Assembly: GCA_018623675.1 (NCBI GenBank)
Contig: JAAZVJ010000082.1
Location: 1 to 5,201 of the forward strand
DNA from: Synechococcus sp. HW_metabat.54
GTDB lineage: Bacteria > Cyanobacteriota > Cyanobacteriia > PCC-6307 > Cyanobiaceae
DNA length: 5,201 bases
Direction of reading: 5' to 3'
Shown: piece after piece, positions 1 through 5,201 of the stretch
Layout: every line of letters begins with the position of its first letter
Position numbering within the stretch: the first letter of the stretch is position 1
The notes under the pieces: generated by a model
Told to the model about the DNA's origin: nothing
The model's database searches: none
Seen by the model: the letters and a program-made list of their open reading frames with translations, nothing else
Program-made: the position numbers and the translations under genes

Positions 1-432
1 CCTGATCAGCAATGCATTCACCTGCCAAGCGGTGCCACGCCAATCCTGGTCAAGGTCGACCGAGACGCCCTTCGACGGGTGCTGGATCAACTTCTGCAGA
101 ACAGCCTTGAATTCAGCGATGGGCTGGCAAAGGTTTGGATCGAGATGCAACGCCAGCAGCAAGAGGTCTGTCTTGTGTTTTCCGATTCCGGGCCAGGACT
201 AGGCACGGAGCCCAGGGATCAAACAATCGATATCTTTCAGCGTTTTCAACGCCTCGAGCAGCACCGCAGCGCACAGCGAGGCGATGGATGTGGGCTGGGG
301 CTGGCCATCGTTCGCGAGTTGATGCATGGCATGGGGGGGGATGCCGTGATCGCACCCGCAACAGACTCCAATCACCGCAGCGGGTTATGCCTGCAACTCA
401 AGCTGCCCCTCGCCAACGTCCCTCAGGCATGA
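1..432 (+). CDS. Sensor histidine kinase, C-terminal catalytic (HATPase_c) part; 5' end outside the window
   Basis: The visible 143 residues form the ATP-binding catalytic domain of a two-component sensor kinase, which autophosphorylates a histidine and passes the phosphate to a response regulator. The frame is open from the first base, so the start, any sensor domain and the phospho-accepting histidine lie to the left. Numbering from base 1, the N box is LLQNS with the Mg-binding Asn at about residue 34. The G1 box is DSGPG (residues 62-66), the F box has Phe at 79 and 82, and the G2 box is GCGLG (96-100). All ATP-binding boxes look intact, so the domain should be active. A GTG at 79 could be mistaken for a start, but it falls inside the domain just before the N box. 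The gene ends in TGA at 430-432 and overlaps the opposing response regulator by 10 bases. Its signal and exact partner cannot be told from this piece. Confidence 0.9.
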   Translation, partial: PDQQCIHLPSGATPILVKVDRDALRRVLDQLLQNSLEFSDGLAKVWIEMQRQQQEVCLVFSDSGPGLGTEPRDQTIDIFQRFQRLEQHRSAQRGDGCGLGLAIVRELMHGMGGDAVIAPATDSNHRSGLCLQLKLPLANVPQA

Positions 433-439
433 GGCGTTG
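414..439. repeat. Imperfect hairpin across the overlapping stop codons of the kinase and response regulator
   Basis: An inner arm CCTCA (421-425) pairs with TGAGG (430-434) around a 4-base loop. An outer arm CAACG (414-418) pairs with CGTTG (435-439). A 2-base bulge (419-420) on the left side separates the two parts. The structure covers both stop codons, TGA at 430-432 on plus and TGA at 425-423 on minus, and could form in RNA from either direction. No T-run follows on either strand, so it is not a standard intrinsic terminator. It could slow or help end both convergent transcripts; this is inference. Confidence 0.4.
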
Positions 440-836
440 ACGCACCGGTTCCCCTGGCTAAGTAGCGCTGAAGCAAACTCGGCAACACCTCAAACAGCTC
501 AGGTTTGAGGATGTAATCAGTTGCTCCGGCCTGCAGCACACGCTGGCGGCAACTGGCATCACCGTGCGCGGTCACCACCACCACAGGGCCTGGGAAACAG
601 CGATCGCGCAGTGAATCCAGACAAGTGAACCCATCCATCACGGGCATCATCAGATCCAACAAAATCAGATCAACGCTCTGCTTCTCCAACAAAGCCATCA
701 GGGCAGCACCGTTGTCACAGAGCAGAGGCACCACACCAAGGTCTTGAAGTTCTTCTTGGAGGAGCATCCGAAGGCGTGGATCGTCATCCACCACGGCCAC
801 CACGGCTTGATCGGTATGTGAACAGTGTTCCGTCAC
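423..836 (-). CDS. Single-domain response regulator (receiver domain only)
   Basis: This 137-residue protein is one CheY-like receiver domain with no DNA-binding or enzymatic output domain. It would accept phosphate from a histidine kinase and act through protein contacts or as a phosphorelay step. The acidic Mg-binding cluster is DDD at residues 17-19. The phospho-accepting Asp is D61 in LLDLMMPVMDG. The switch Thr is T89 in VVVVTAH, and the conserved Lys is K111 in ILKPE. The start is GTG at 836-834; an in-frame TGA lies a short way upstream and the next in-frame Met is residue 24, inside the domain, so GTG is the only good choice. No clear Shine-Dalgarno is seen. It lies tail-to-tail with the histidine kinase, overlapping by 10 bases, and downstream of tRNA-Lys on the same strand. 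Adjacency suggests the kinase as partner, but opposite orientation means they are not one operon. Confidence 0.9.
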   Translation of the reverse strand: MTEHCSHTDQAVVAVVDDDPRLRMLLQEELQDLGVVPLLCDNGAALMALLEKQSVDLILLDLMMPVMDGFTCLDSLRDRCFPGPVVVVTAHGDASCRQRVLQAGATDYILKPELFEVLPSLLQRYLARGTGASTPHA

Positions 837-875
837 AGCACCGTGGTCAGGAACCTCAGAACACTTTCATTGTGA

Positions 876-894
876 CCTCATCTTTTGGATGAGG
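876..894 (-). repeat. 7-bp perfect stem-loop between tRNA-Lys and the response regulator
   Basis: CCTCATC (876-882) and GATGAGG (888-894) form a perfect 7-bp stem around a 5-base loop. It lies in the 74-base gap between the 3' end of tRNA-Lys and the GTG of the response regulator. In a minus-strand transcript it would sit downstream of the tRNA and its T-run, about 40 bases before the regulator's start. There is no T-run after the stem, so a standard terminator is unlikely. It could be an RNA 3'-processing or stability element, or an operator-like dyad before the regulator gene. The role is unknown. Confidence 0.4.
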
Positions 895-904
895 CATTGA
901 ACTT

Positions 905-910
905 AAAAAA
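905..910 (-). terminator. T6 tract directly after tRNA-Lys, possible end of the tRNA transcript
   Basis: On the minus strand, six T residues follow immediately after the discriminator base of tRNA-Lys. The acceptor stem (GGGTCGC with GCGACCC) is GC-rich and would sit directly before the U-run in the nascent RNA, a layout like an intrinsic terminator. No separate hairpin stands between the tRNA and the T-run. If termination is inefficient, transcription would continue into the response regulator. Confidence 0.3.
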
Positions 911-982
911 TGGGTCGCCTGAGATTCGAACTCAGGACCAGCCGGTTAAAAGCCGGATGCTCTACCGCTGAGCTAGCGACCC
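911..982 (-). tRNA. tRNA-Lys, anticodon TTT (UUU)
   Basis: The minus strand folds into a full 72-base cloverleaf. The acceptor stem is GGGTCGC with GCGACCC, followed by discriminator A. The D arm has GCTC/GAGC, and the T arm has CTGAG, loop TTCGAAT and CTCAG. The anticodon loop is CTTTTAA with anticodon TTT at 950-948, which reads both AAA and AAG lysine codons by wobble. The outermost anticodon-stem pair is T-C, a mismatch, while the other four pairs are G-C. The 3' CCA is not encoded and must be added by the nucleotidyltransferase. A short variable loop and no intron are seen. Confidence 0.96.
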
Positions 983-1036
983 TTCCAGAGCCTTGGCATG
1001 CTGCCGTGGATCAGGAGTGCCCTCAGGCACCAAGAG

Positions 1037-1066
1037 AACGTATCACCCAGCGCCACCCTCCTCCAA
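1037..1066 (-). promoter_or_regulatory. Candidate promoter for tRNA-Lys (extended -10)
   Basis: On the minus strand, TACGTT (1042-1037) is preceded by TG and one base, giving an extended -10 of the form TGnTAnnnT. TTGGAG (1066-1061) stands 18 bases further upstream as a weak -35, with only the TTG matching the consensus. Transcription would begin near 1030, leaving a leader of just under 50 bases before the mature tRNA 5' end at 982, to be removed by RNase P. The call rests on motif and position only. Confidence 0.35.
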
Positions 1067-1124
1067 GCAGTTGTGATTCCTGAGAAGCTCAGCAAGCTGA
1101 ATCCAGGCTTCGACCTTCTGCCCA

Positions 1125-1664
1125 ATGTCAGTTTCCAAGCCAAGCCCCTGGCCCGATCCCCAGATCGATCCAGACGCCTGGATCGCCTGTAGCGCAGTGG
1201 TCATCGGCGATGTGCGCATGGCTGCTGGTGCAAGCCTCTGGCCCACAGCAGTGGCCCGCGCCGACCTCAGCAGCATCAGCATCGGAGAAGGCAGCAACGT
1301 GCAAGACGGTGCTGTTCTGCATGGAGATCCTGGGGAACCAGTCGTGATCGGCAGCAACGTCACCATCGGACATCGGGCCGTGGTTCATGGAGCCACCTTG
1401 GGCCATGGCTGCCTGATCGGCATCGGCGCTGTGGTGCTCAATGGCGTCAGGGTGGGAGAAGGGGCTCTCGTGGCAGCCGGCGCTGTGGTGACGAAAGACG
1501 TGCCTGCCTATGCCTTAGTCACCGGAACCCCTGCCGCAGTCAAGAGGGATCTTGGTGAAAACAACCTTCAAAAGCAGGTGGAGCACGCTGTGCACTACAG
1601 GCAGCTCGCTCAACAGCATGCCTCCCACGAACGACAGCAAATGCTGCAAAACCAAACGAGCTGA
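1125..1664 (+). CDS. Gamma-carbonic-anhydrase-like left-handed beta-helix protein
   Basis: This 179-residue protein has the hexapeptide repeats of a left-handed beta-helix over roughly residues 20-140, then a charged helical C-terminal tail. It belongs to the gamma-class carbonic anhydrase-like family (the CaiE/YrdA/PaaY type, sometimes called ferripyochelin-binding). Members are trimers with metal held by histidines between subunits. The key residues are present: R45 and D47 in RAD, Q60 and D61 in NVQDG, H66 in VLHG, and H83 and H88 in GHRAVVHG. The His-x4-His spacing matches metal ligands of the archaeal gamma enzyme Cam. Metal binding is therefore likely; real CO2 hydration is not proven, since many family members show little activity. 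It is a stand-alone domain, not the carboxysome scaffold CcmM, which carries extra RuBisCO-small-subunit-like repeats. The start is ATG at 1125 with no clear Shine-Dalgarno. It reads divergently from tRNA-Lys across 142 bases, and psbY follows 61 bases downstream. Confidence 0.88.
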   Translation: MSVSKPSPWPDPQIDPDAWIACSAVVIGDVRMAAGASLWPTAVARADLSSISIGEGSNVQDGAVLHGDPGEPVVIGSNVTIGHRAVVHGATLGHGCLIGIGAVVLNGVRVGEGALVAAGAVVTKDVPAYALVTGTPAAVKRDLGENNLQKQVEHAVHYRQLAQQHASHERQQMLQNQTS

Positions 1665-1696
1665 GGGCTGCTCACCGATAACTGCTCAGGGGTCTT

Positions 1697-1702
1697 TAAG
1701 AT
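1697..1702 (+). promoter_or_regulatory. Possible -10 element for psbY
   Basis: TAAGAT matches four of six positions of TATAAT and ends 23 bases before the psbY ATG. A transcript from it would have a leader of roughly 15-20 bases. No good -35 hexamer lies at the proper distance. psbY could equally be read from the gene upstream. Support is weak. Confidence 0.25.
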
Positions 1703-1725
1703 CATTGGGCTTTTCACACACACCC

Positions 1726-1848
1726 ATGGACCTCCGGCTTGTCCTCGTGGCTTCTCCAATTCTTCTGGCGCTGGGCTGGGCTGGGTTCAACATTGGCCGT
1801 GCGGCCGTGGGTCAGCTCCAGCTCATGATCAAGCGCAGCCGCGCCTGA
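1726..1848 (+). CDS. psbY: Photosystem II protein PsbY
   Basis: This 40-residue membrane protein matches cyanobacterial PsbY, a small peripheral subunit of photosystem II that sits in the thylakoid membrane near cytochrome b559 and is not essential for oxygen evolution. It has the typical layout: a short start with MDLR, one hydrophobic span at about residues 5-25 ([17 protein letters not shown]), then the signature FNIGRAA and a basic end, KRSRA. The ATG at 1726 gives the family's usual length. The same frame stays open upstream to about 1552 within the preceding gene, but that extension is a shadow of the gamma-CA-like gene and would add residues unlike PsbY. No Shine-Dalgarno is visible; the bases before ATG are CACACACACCC. 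It lies 61 bases after the gamma-CA-like gene and 43 bases before trmFO. Confidence 0.88.
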   Translation: MDLRLVLVASPILLALGWAGFNIGRAAVGQLQLMIKRSRA

Positions 1849-1860
1849 GCAACCGCTCCC

Positions 1861-1866
1861 TAGGGT
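1861..1866 (+). promoter_or_regulatory. Candidate -10 element (TAGGGT) before trmFO
   Basis: TAGGGT fits the TAnnnT form of a bacterial -10 box and ends 25 bases before the TTG start of trmFO, implying a leader of about 20 bases. It lies within CCTAGGGTTGAG (1859-1870), which recurs with one change before crtH at 4327-4338. No convincing -35 is seen. The recurrence at a similar distance is the main support. Confidence 0.35.
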
Positions 1867-1892
1867 TGAGAGTCTGCGAGCGCCTCAACCCT
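1862..1892 (+). repeat. 9-bp perfect dyad touching the trmFO start codon
   Basis: AGGGTTGAG (1862-1870) and CTCAACCCT (1884-1892) are perfect reverse complements around a 13-base loop. The last paired base is the first base of the trmFO TTG start. In RNA reading through from psbY the hairpin could end the psbY message or limit access to the trmFO start. There is no T-run after it. A transcript starting near 1873 would lack the left arm and could not form it. Confidence 0.5.
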
Positions 1893-3262
1893 TGAGCACA
1901 GGTTCAACCGTCGTTGTTATTGGTGCTGGCTTGGCCGGCACTGAGGCCGCCTGGCAAGTTGCTGAAGCAGGTGTTCCTGTTCGGTTGATTGAGATGCGCC
2001 CGGTGAAACGGTCACCGGCCCATCACAGCAAAGAATTCGCTGAACTCGTTTGCAGCAACAGCTTCGGCGCCCTGAGCAGCGATCGCGCGGCAGGTTTACT
2101 GCAGGAAGAACTGCGCCGGTTGGGCTCTCTTGTGATTCGTACCGCCGATCACCATGCCGTGCCGGCAGGCGGTGCATTGGCAGTGGATCGCGGTCGCTAC
2201 AGCGCTGCCCTCACGGCAGCTCTTGAAGACCACCCACTGGTGACCATCGAGCGCAAAGAACAACTGTCACTGCCTGGGCACGACCAGATCACCGTGCTGG
2301 CCACCGGTCCTTTAACCAGTGAGTCGCTAGCCGAAGACCTCCGCGCCTTCACGGGACGGAACGACTGCCACTTCTTCGATGCCGCGAGCCCGATCGTGGA
2401 TGGCGAAACCATCGATATGGCCAAAGCCTTCCGGGCAAGTCGATACGACAAAGGGGATGCCGACTACATCAATTGCCCCATGGACAAGGAGCAGTACCTG
2501 GCCTTCCGTGAGGCGTTACTGACTGCTGAACAAGCCGAACTCAAGGATTTCGAAAAAGACAGCGCCACATTTTTTGAAGGCTGCTTGCCCATTGAGGAGC
2601 TCGCCCGGCGTGGTGAAGACACCATGCGTTACGGCCCGCTCAAACCCATCGGCCTCTGGGATCCGCGCTGGGGTGATGTCAATGATCGCGACGTACGCCG
2701 CGCTAAACGGGCCTATGCCGTGGTGCAACTGCGCCAGGAAGACAAAGACGGCAGGCTCTGGAACCTGGTGGGCTTCCAGACCAATCTCAAATGGGGGGAG
2801 CAAAAGCGCGTACTGCGCATGATCCCCGGCCTCGAGAACGCCGAATTCGTGCGCTTTGGGGTGATGCACCGCAACACCTTCCTGGAGGCCCCCCAGCTGC
2901 TGGATCCCACCCTGCAGTTCCGCACGCGCCACACCCTGCTGGCCGCAGGACAAATCACAGGCACGGAGGGCTACGCCGCCGCCGTCGCAGGGGGCTGGCT
3001 CGCCGGCACCAATGCGGCCCGATTAGCCAAAGGGGAAACGCCCATCGATTTGCCTCCCACCTGCATGATCGGGGCGTTAACCCATTTCATCAGCGAGGCG
3101 CCTTCAGGGAAATTCCAACCCATGCCCCCCAACTTCGGACTGCTTCCTGAGCTGCCTGAACGGATCCGTGACAAACGTCGCCGCTATGGGGCCTATCGCG
3201 ACCGTGCCCTTGCCGATCTCGCCCTCAAAACAGGGACGGTTGCAGAACCCGCCTTGGCTTGA
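1892..3262 (+). CDS. trmFO: TrmFO, folate- and FAD-dependent tRNA (uracil-54-C5)-methyltransferase
   Basis: TrmFO makes 5-methyluridine at position 54 in the T loop of tRNAs. The methyl group comes from methylenetetrahydrofolate and the electrons from reduced FAD; other bacteria use the SAM-dependent TrmA instead. The protein has 456 residues, a normal length for the family. The FAD-binding motif is IGAGLAG at residues 10-16. The conserved cysteine in ELVCSNSFG is C54, matching the catalytic Cys53 of the Bacillus enzyme, and C231 in EGCLPIE matches its partner Cys226. Further family blocks are [11 protein letters not shown] (161-171), [11 protein letters not shown] (192-202), [11 protein letters not shown] and [11 protein letters not shown]. 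The start is TTG at 1892: it is the last possible start before the FAD motif and gives a standard short N-terminus. No Shine-Dalgarno is visible, and a dyad touches the start codon. The CDF-like gene follows after 69 bases, probably in the same transcript. Confidence 0.95.
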   Translation: MSTGSTVVVIGAGLAGTEAAWQVAEAGVPVRLIEMRPVKRSPAHHSKEFAELVCSNSFGALSSDRAAGLLQEELRRLGSLVIRTADHHAVPAGGALAVDRGRYSAALTAALEDHPLVTIERKEQLSLPGHDQITVLATGPLTSESLAEDLRAFTGRNDCHFFDAASPIVDGETIDMAKAFRASRYDKGDADYINCPMDKEQYLAFREALLTAEQAELKDFEKDSATFFEGCLPIEELARRGEDTMRYGPLKPIGLWDPRWGDVNDRDVRRAKRAYAVVQLRQEDKDGRLWNLVGFQTNLKWGEQKRVLRMIPGLENAEFVRFGVMHRNTFLEAPQLLDPTLQFRTRHTLLAAGQITGTEGYAAAVAGGWLAGTNAARLAKGETPIDLPPTCMIGALTHFISEAPSGKFQPMPPNFGLLPELPERIRDKRRRYGAYRDRALADLALKTGTVAEPALA

Positions 3263-3331
3263 ACAGAGCATTGGCCTCAGGCATCGACCGCAGGGCCGTT
3301 GCTACCAAAAAGGCAGACAGCTCGAGCCGGC

Positions 3332-4303
3332 ATGGCTGCTGCAGAAACAACTGCTCAACCCAACCATCGCTCCAACCGGCATCGGCTGATTGAACAGCGT
3401 TCCCTTCGCATCGGCGTGCTCGCAAGTGCGGTGATGGCAGTCGCAGGGCTCTGGGTTCATGTGCTGTCAGGGTCTTATGCATTGCTGCTCGATGGGCTCT
3501 ACTCAGCAGTGATGGTGGGCTCAGGCCTGGTCGCTGCACGGATCAGCCGAAATGTGGTGCGTCCACCGGATCGTGCTTATCCCTATGGCTACGACGGCCA
3601 GGAAGCGCTTTACGTCCTCTTTCGCTCACTCGTACTGATTGGTGTTCTCACCTTCGCCGCCGCAGCTGGTCTTGGCACGGTGATCGACTACGCCAAAGGG
3701 CAATCCATTCCGGCTGTCAGTCTTGGACCGGTGGCGCTTTACTCGATCGCCATGGTGGTGATCTGCTGGGGCTTGGCCTGGTGCCATCACTACGACTGGA
3801 AACGCACAGGTGCCCAATCCCAGCTCCTACTAACGGAGGCCCGGGCCGCACGCGTCGATGGATTGATCAGCGGCCTCACCGGACTGGCGTTACTAAGCAC
3901 CCCATTGCTGCAAGACACACCATTGGCGGTCTTGACCCCGATCAGCGACTCCCTGCTGGTGCTGGTGGTGAGTGCTGTGGTGTTGCGAGAACCCCTGCAG
4001 GCGTTCTTGACCGCCTTGAGTCAGGCCGCTGGTGCATCAGCTGAGAGTGACACCATTCGCACCACGCGAGCAGCACTGGAAGATCTGTTGGCTGGCCTCT
4101 CCTGCTGGCTACTCGATCTCACCGTCATGCAGGTGGGACGCACAGCCTTCGTAGTGGTGTACCTCAACCCAAACCAGCCCATGGATGGAGCATCGATTGA
4201 CATCCTCCGGCTGCGCATTGAAGAACGCTGCCGGCAACTGATGCGCGGTCCCGTGCGCTCCGAAGTGATCCTCACGGCCACACCACCATTCGCCTCGAGC
4301 TAG
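3332..4303 (+). CDS. Divergent cation diffusion facilitator (CDF)-like membrane transporter
   Basis: This 323-residue protein has the CDF fold: about six membrane spans (roughly residues 26-45, 49-69, 94-118, 130-150, 178-194 and 198-220) and a cytoplasmic C-terminal domain (about 230-318). CDF proteins export divalent metals such as Zn, Mn, Fe or Co by proton exchange. The family block is clear in YPYGYDGQEALY (83-94), the form of the usual HPYGYGRAE. However, the transport-site ligands are changed. In span 2 the usual H/D-xxx-D is Y57 and M61 (LLDGLYSAVM); in span 5 the usual H-xxx-D is A172 and D176 (ARVDG). D54 and D176 remain. The substrate is therefore uncertain and may not be zinc-like. 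I chose ATG at 3332 over TTG at 3299 in the same frame, since it needs no rare start and the extra 11 residues add nothing recognisable. It lies 69 bases after trmFO and 61 before crtH. Confidence 0.8.
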   Translation: MAAAETTAQPNHRSNRHRLIEQRSLRIGVLASAVMAVAGLWVHVLSGSYALLLDGLYSAVMVGSGLVAARISRNVVRPPDRAYPYGYDGQEALYVLFRSLVLIGVLTFAAAAGLGTVIDYAKGQSIPAVSLGPVALYSIAMVVICWGLAWCHHYDWKRTGAQSQLLLTEARAARVDGLISGLTGLALLSTPLLQDTPLAVLTPISDSLLVLVVSAVVLREPLQAFLTALSQAAGASAESDTIRTTRAALEDLLAGLSCWLLDLTVMQVGRTAFVVVYLNPNQPMDGASIDILRLRIEERCRQLMRGPVRSEVILTATPPFASS

Positions 4304-4328
4304 AGCCGCTCTCCACCCAGCCAGCACC

Positions 4329-4334
4329 TAGGGT
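4329..4334 (+). promoter_or_regulatory. Candidate -10 element (TAGGGT) before crtH
   Basis: TAGGGT fits TAnnnT and ends 30 bases before the crtH ATG, implying a leader of about 24 bases. It sits in CCTAGGGTTTAG (4327-4338), which differs by one base from the element before trmFO. No good -35 hexamer lies 16-19 bases upstream. It lies after the stop codon of the CDF-like gene and would let crtH be expressed separately. Confidence 0.35.
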
Positions 4335-4364
4335 TTAGCGCTGAATAAGGCGTCAACAGCAACC

Positions 4365-5201
4365 ATGGCCGATTGGGACGTCATCGTGATTGGTTCCGGC
4401 ATTGGAGGGCTGGTCACGGCCTCCCAACTGGCAGCCAAAGGCGCAAAAACTCTTGTTTTAGAGCGATATCTGATTCCCGGTGGCTCTGGGGGCAGCTTCC
4501 ATCGCAACGGTTACACCTTCGATGTAGGCGCCTCGATGATTTTTGGATTCGGGGACAAAGGCCACACCAACCTGCTCACCCGCGCCCTGGCTGATGTGGG
4601 GCAGGCCTGTGAAACGGTGCCCGACCCTGTGCAACTTGAGTACCACCTCCCCGGTGGCCTCACCATGGCCGTCGACCGGGATTACGACAGCTTCGTCGCT
4701 CGCATGAGTGCCCGCTTTCCCCATGAAGCGGATGGCATCAAAGCCTTCTACGACACCTGTTGGCAGGTGTTTCGCTGCCTCGATGCGATGCCGCTGCTGT
4801 CACTCGAGGATCCCGCCTATCTGGCAAAAGTCTTTTTCAAGGCGCCCCTGGCTTGCCTTGGCCTGGCCCGTTGGTTGCCGTTCAACGTCGGTGATGTCGC
4901 CCGAAAACACATCCGTGATCAAGACCTGCTGCGCCTGATTGACATGGAGTGCTTCTGCTGGTCGGTGATGCCAGCGGACCGCACACCGATGATCAATGCG
5001 GGGATGGTGTTCTCCGATCGGCATGCCGGGGGCATCAACTACCCCAAGGGAGGCGTTGGCGTGATTGCTGAAAAACTTGTGGCAGGTCTCGAAGCCCATG
5101 GCGGATCCATCCGCTACAAGGCACGCGTCACCAAGGTGCTGGTGCACAACAACCAAGCCGTGGGTGTGCGCCTTGCCGGTGGGGAGGAGATCAGAGCGAA
5201 G
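4365..5201 (+). CDS. crtH: Carotenoid (prolycopene) isomerase CrtISO/CrtH, N-terminal 279 residues; 3' end outside the window
   Basis: CrtH converts poly-cis lycopene (prolycopene), the product of the CrtP and CrtQ desaturases, to all-trans lycopene, the substrate for cyclases. It is an FAD-dependent relative of the phytoene desaturases and is membrane-associated. The frame stays open to the last base, so only the first 279 of about 500 expected residues are seen. The FAD-binding motif is VIGSGIGGL (residues 8-16), followed by the ribose-binding E33-R34 and the glycine-rich GGSGGSF (39-45) and GYTFDVGAS (49-57). Diagnostic CrtISO blocks follow further on: DMECFCWSV, TPMINAGMVFSDRH and GGINYPKGGVGVIAEKL, which resemble plant and cyanobacterial CrtISO more than CrtI or CrtP. 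The start is ATG at 4365, just before the FAD motif. AAGG at 4347-4350 is too far from the ATG for a normal Shine-Dalgarno. The main alternative is another desaturase-like oxidoreductase of the same family. Confidence 0.92.
   Translation, partial: MADWDVIVIGSGIGGLVTASQLAAKGAKTLVLERYLIPGGSGGSFHRNGYTFDVGASMIFGFGDKGHTNLLTRALADVGQACETVPDPVQLEYHLPGGLTMAVDRDYDSFVARMSARFPHEADGIKAFYDTCWQVFRCLDAMPLLSLEDPAYLAKVFFKAPLACLGLARWLPFNVGDVARKHIRDQDLLRLIDMECFCWSVMPADRTPMINAGMVFSDRHAGGINYPKGGVGVIAEKLVAGLEAHGGSIRYKARVTKVLVHNNQAVGVRLAGGEEIRAK

Noticed and set aside
1089..1100. TCAGC-AA-GCTGA dyad upstream of the gamma-CA-like gene, possible operator
   Set aside because: Two 5-base arms with a 2-base centre are common by chance, there is no second copy in the window, and no promoter is clear beside it.
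1043..1366. Minus-strand open frame of 107 codons between tRNA-Lys and the gamma-CA-like gene; its last 30 residues (codons over 1043-1130) look somewhat protein-like
   Set aside because: Most of it is antisense to the well-supported gamma-CA-like gene with an odd composition. The protein-like tail has no own good start (only a TTG near 1138), stops before the tRNA, and shows no family I recognise.
1552..1725. Upstream extension of the psbY frame
   Set aside because: It lies in the coding region of the gamma-CA-like gene in another frame, and PsbY is about 40 residues, which the ATG at 1726 gives exactly.
2516..2953. 145-codon minus-strand open frame within trmFO
   Set aside because: It is the reverse-strand shadow of highly conserved TrmFO codons; no family features or start context.
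3263..3331. Searched the trmFO-CDF gap for a terminator or promoter
   Set aside because: No strong stem, T-run or -10/-35 pair is visible, so no feature was called; co-transcription is the simpler reading.
4458..5156. Two minus-strand open frames (4458-4724 and 4800-5156) opposite crtH
   Set aside because: The plus frame encodes an uninterrupted CrtISO with diagnostic motifs. The minus frames are GC-rich shadows without a recognisable product.
1..5201. Search for a novel defence, mobile or other undescribed system
   Set aside because: All coding space is taken by recognisable housekeeping, signalling or photosynthesis genes. No repeats flanking an insertion, integrase, transposase, CRISPR-like spacing or composition break was seen.

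Overview
The window looks like an ordinary chromosomal stretch of a GC-rich marine picocyanobacterium, most likely the Synechococcus/Cyanobium group. The reasons are a psbY gene for a photosystem II subunit, a CrtISO-type carotenoid isomerase (crtH), the folate-dependent tRNA methyltransferase trmFO, a stand-alone gamma-carbonic-anhydrase-like protein, compact spacing and the near absence of Shine-Dalgarno sequences. The genus assignment is inference, because no search was possible.

Layout from left to right. Positions 1-432 (+) hold the C-terminal ATPase part of a sensor histidine kinase whose 5' part lies outside the window. A receiver-only response regulator (423-836, -) faces it, and the two stop codons overlap by 10 bases inside an imperfect hairpin. 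Next come tRNA-Lys(UUU) at 911-982 (-), then a plus-strand series: the gamma-CA-like protein (1125-1664), psbY (1726-1848), trmFO (1892-3262), a divergent cation-diffusion-facilitator-like membrane protein (3332-4303), and crtH (4365 to the right edge, truncated there). No stretch longer than 142 bases lacks a gene.

Functionally this is a mix of signalling (kinase and regulator), translation (tRNA-Lys and TrmFO, which makes m5U54 in tRNAs) and photosynthesis (PsbY; CrtH, which supplies all-trans lycopene for carotenoids). TrmFO and the CDF-like gene may be co-transcribed. A near-identical 12-base element with a TAGGGT core precedes both trmFO and crtH at a distance that suits a -10 promoter element.

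I found no mobile element, CRISPR array, phage gene or clearly new system. The points most worth a second look are the loss of canonical site-A metal ligands in the CDF-like protein, the shared pre-start element, a dyad touching the trmFO start codon, and the tail-to-tail overlap of the two-component genes.
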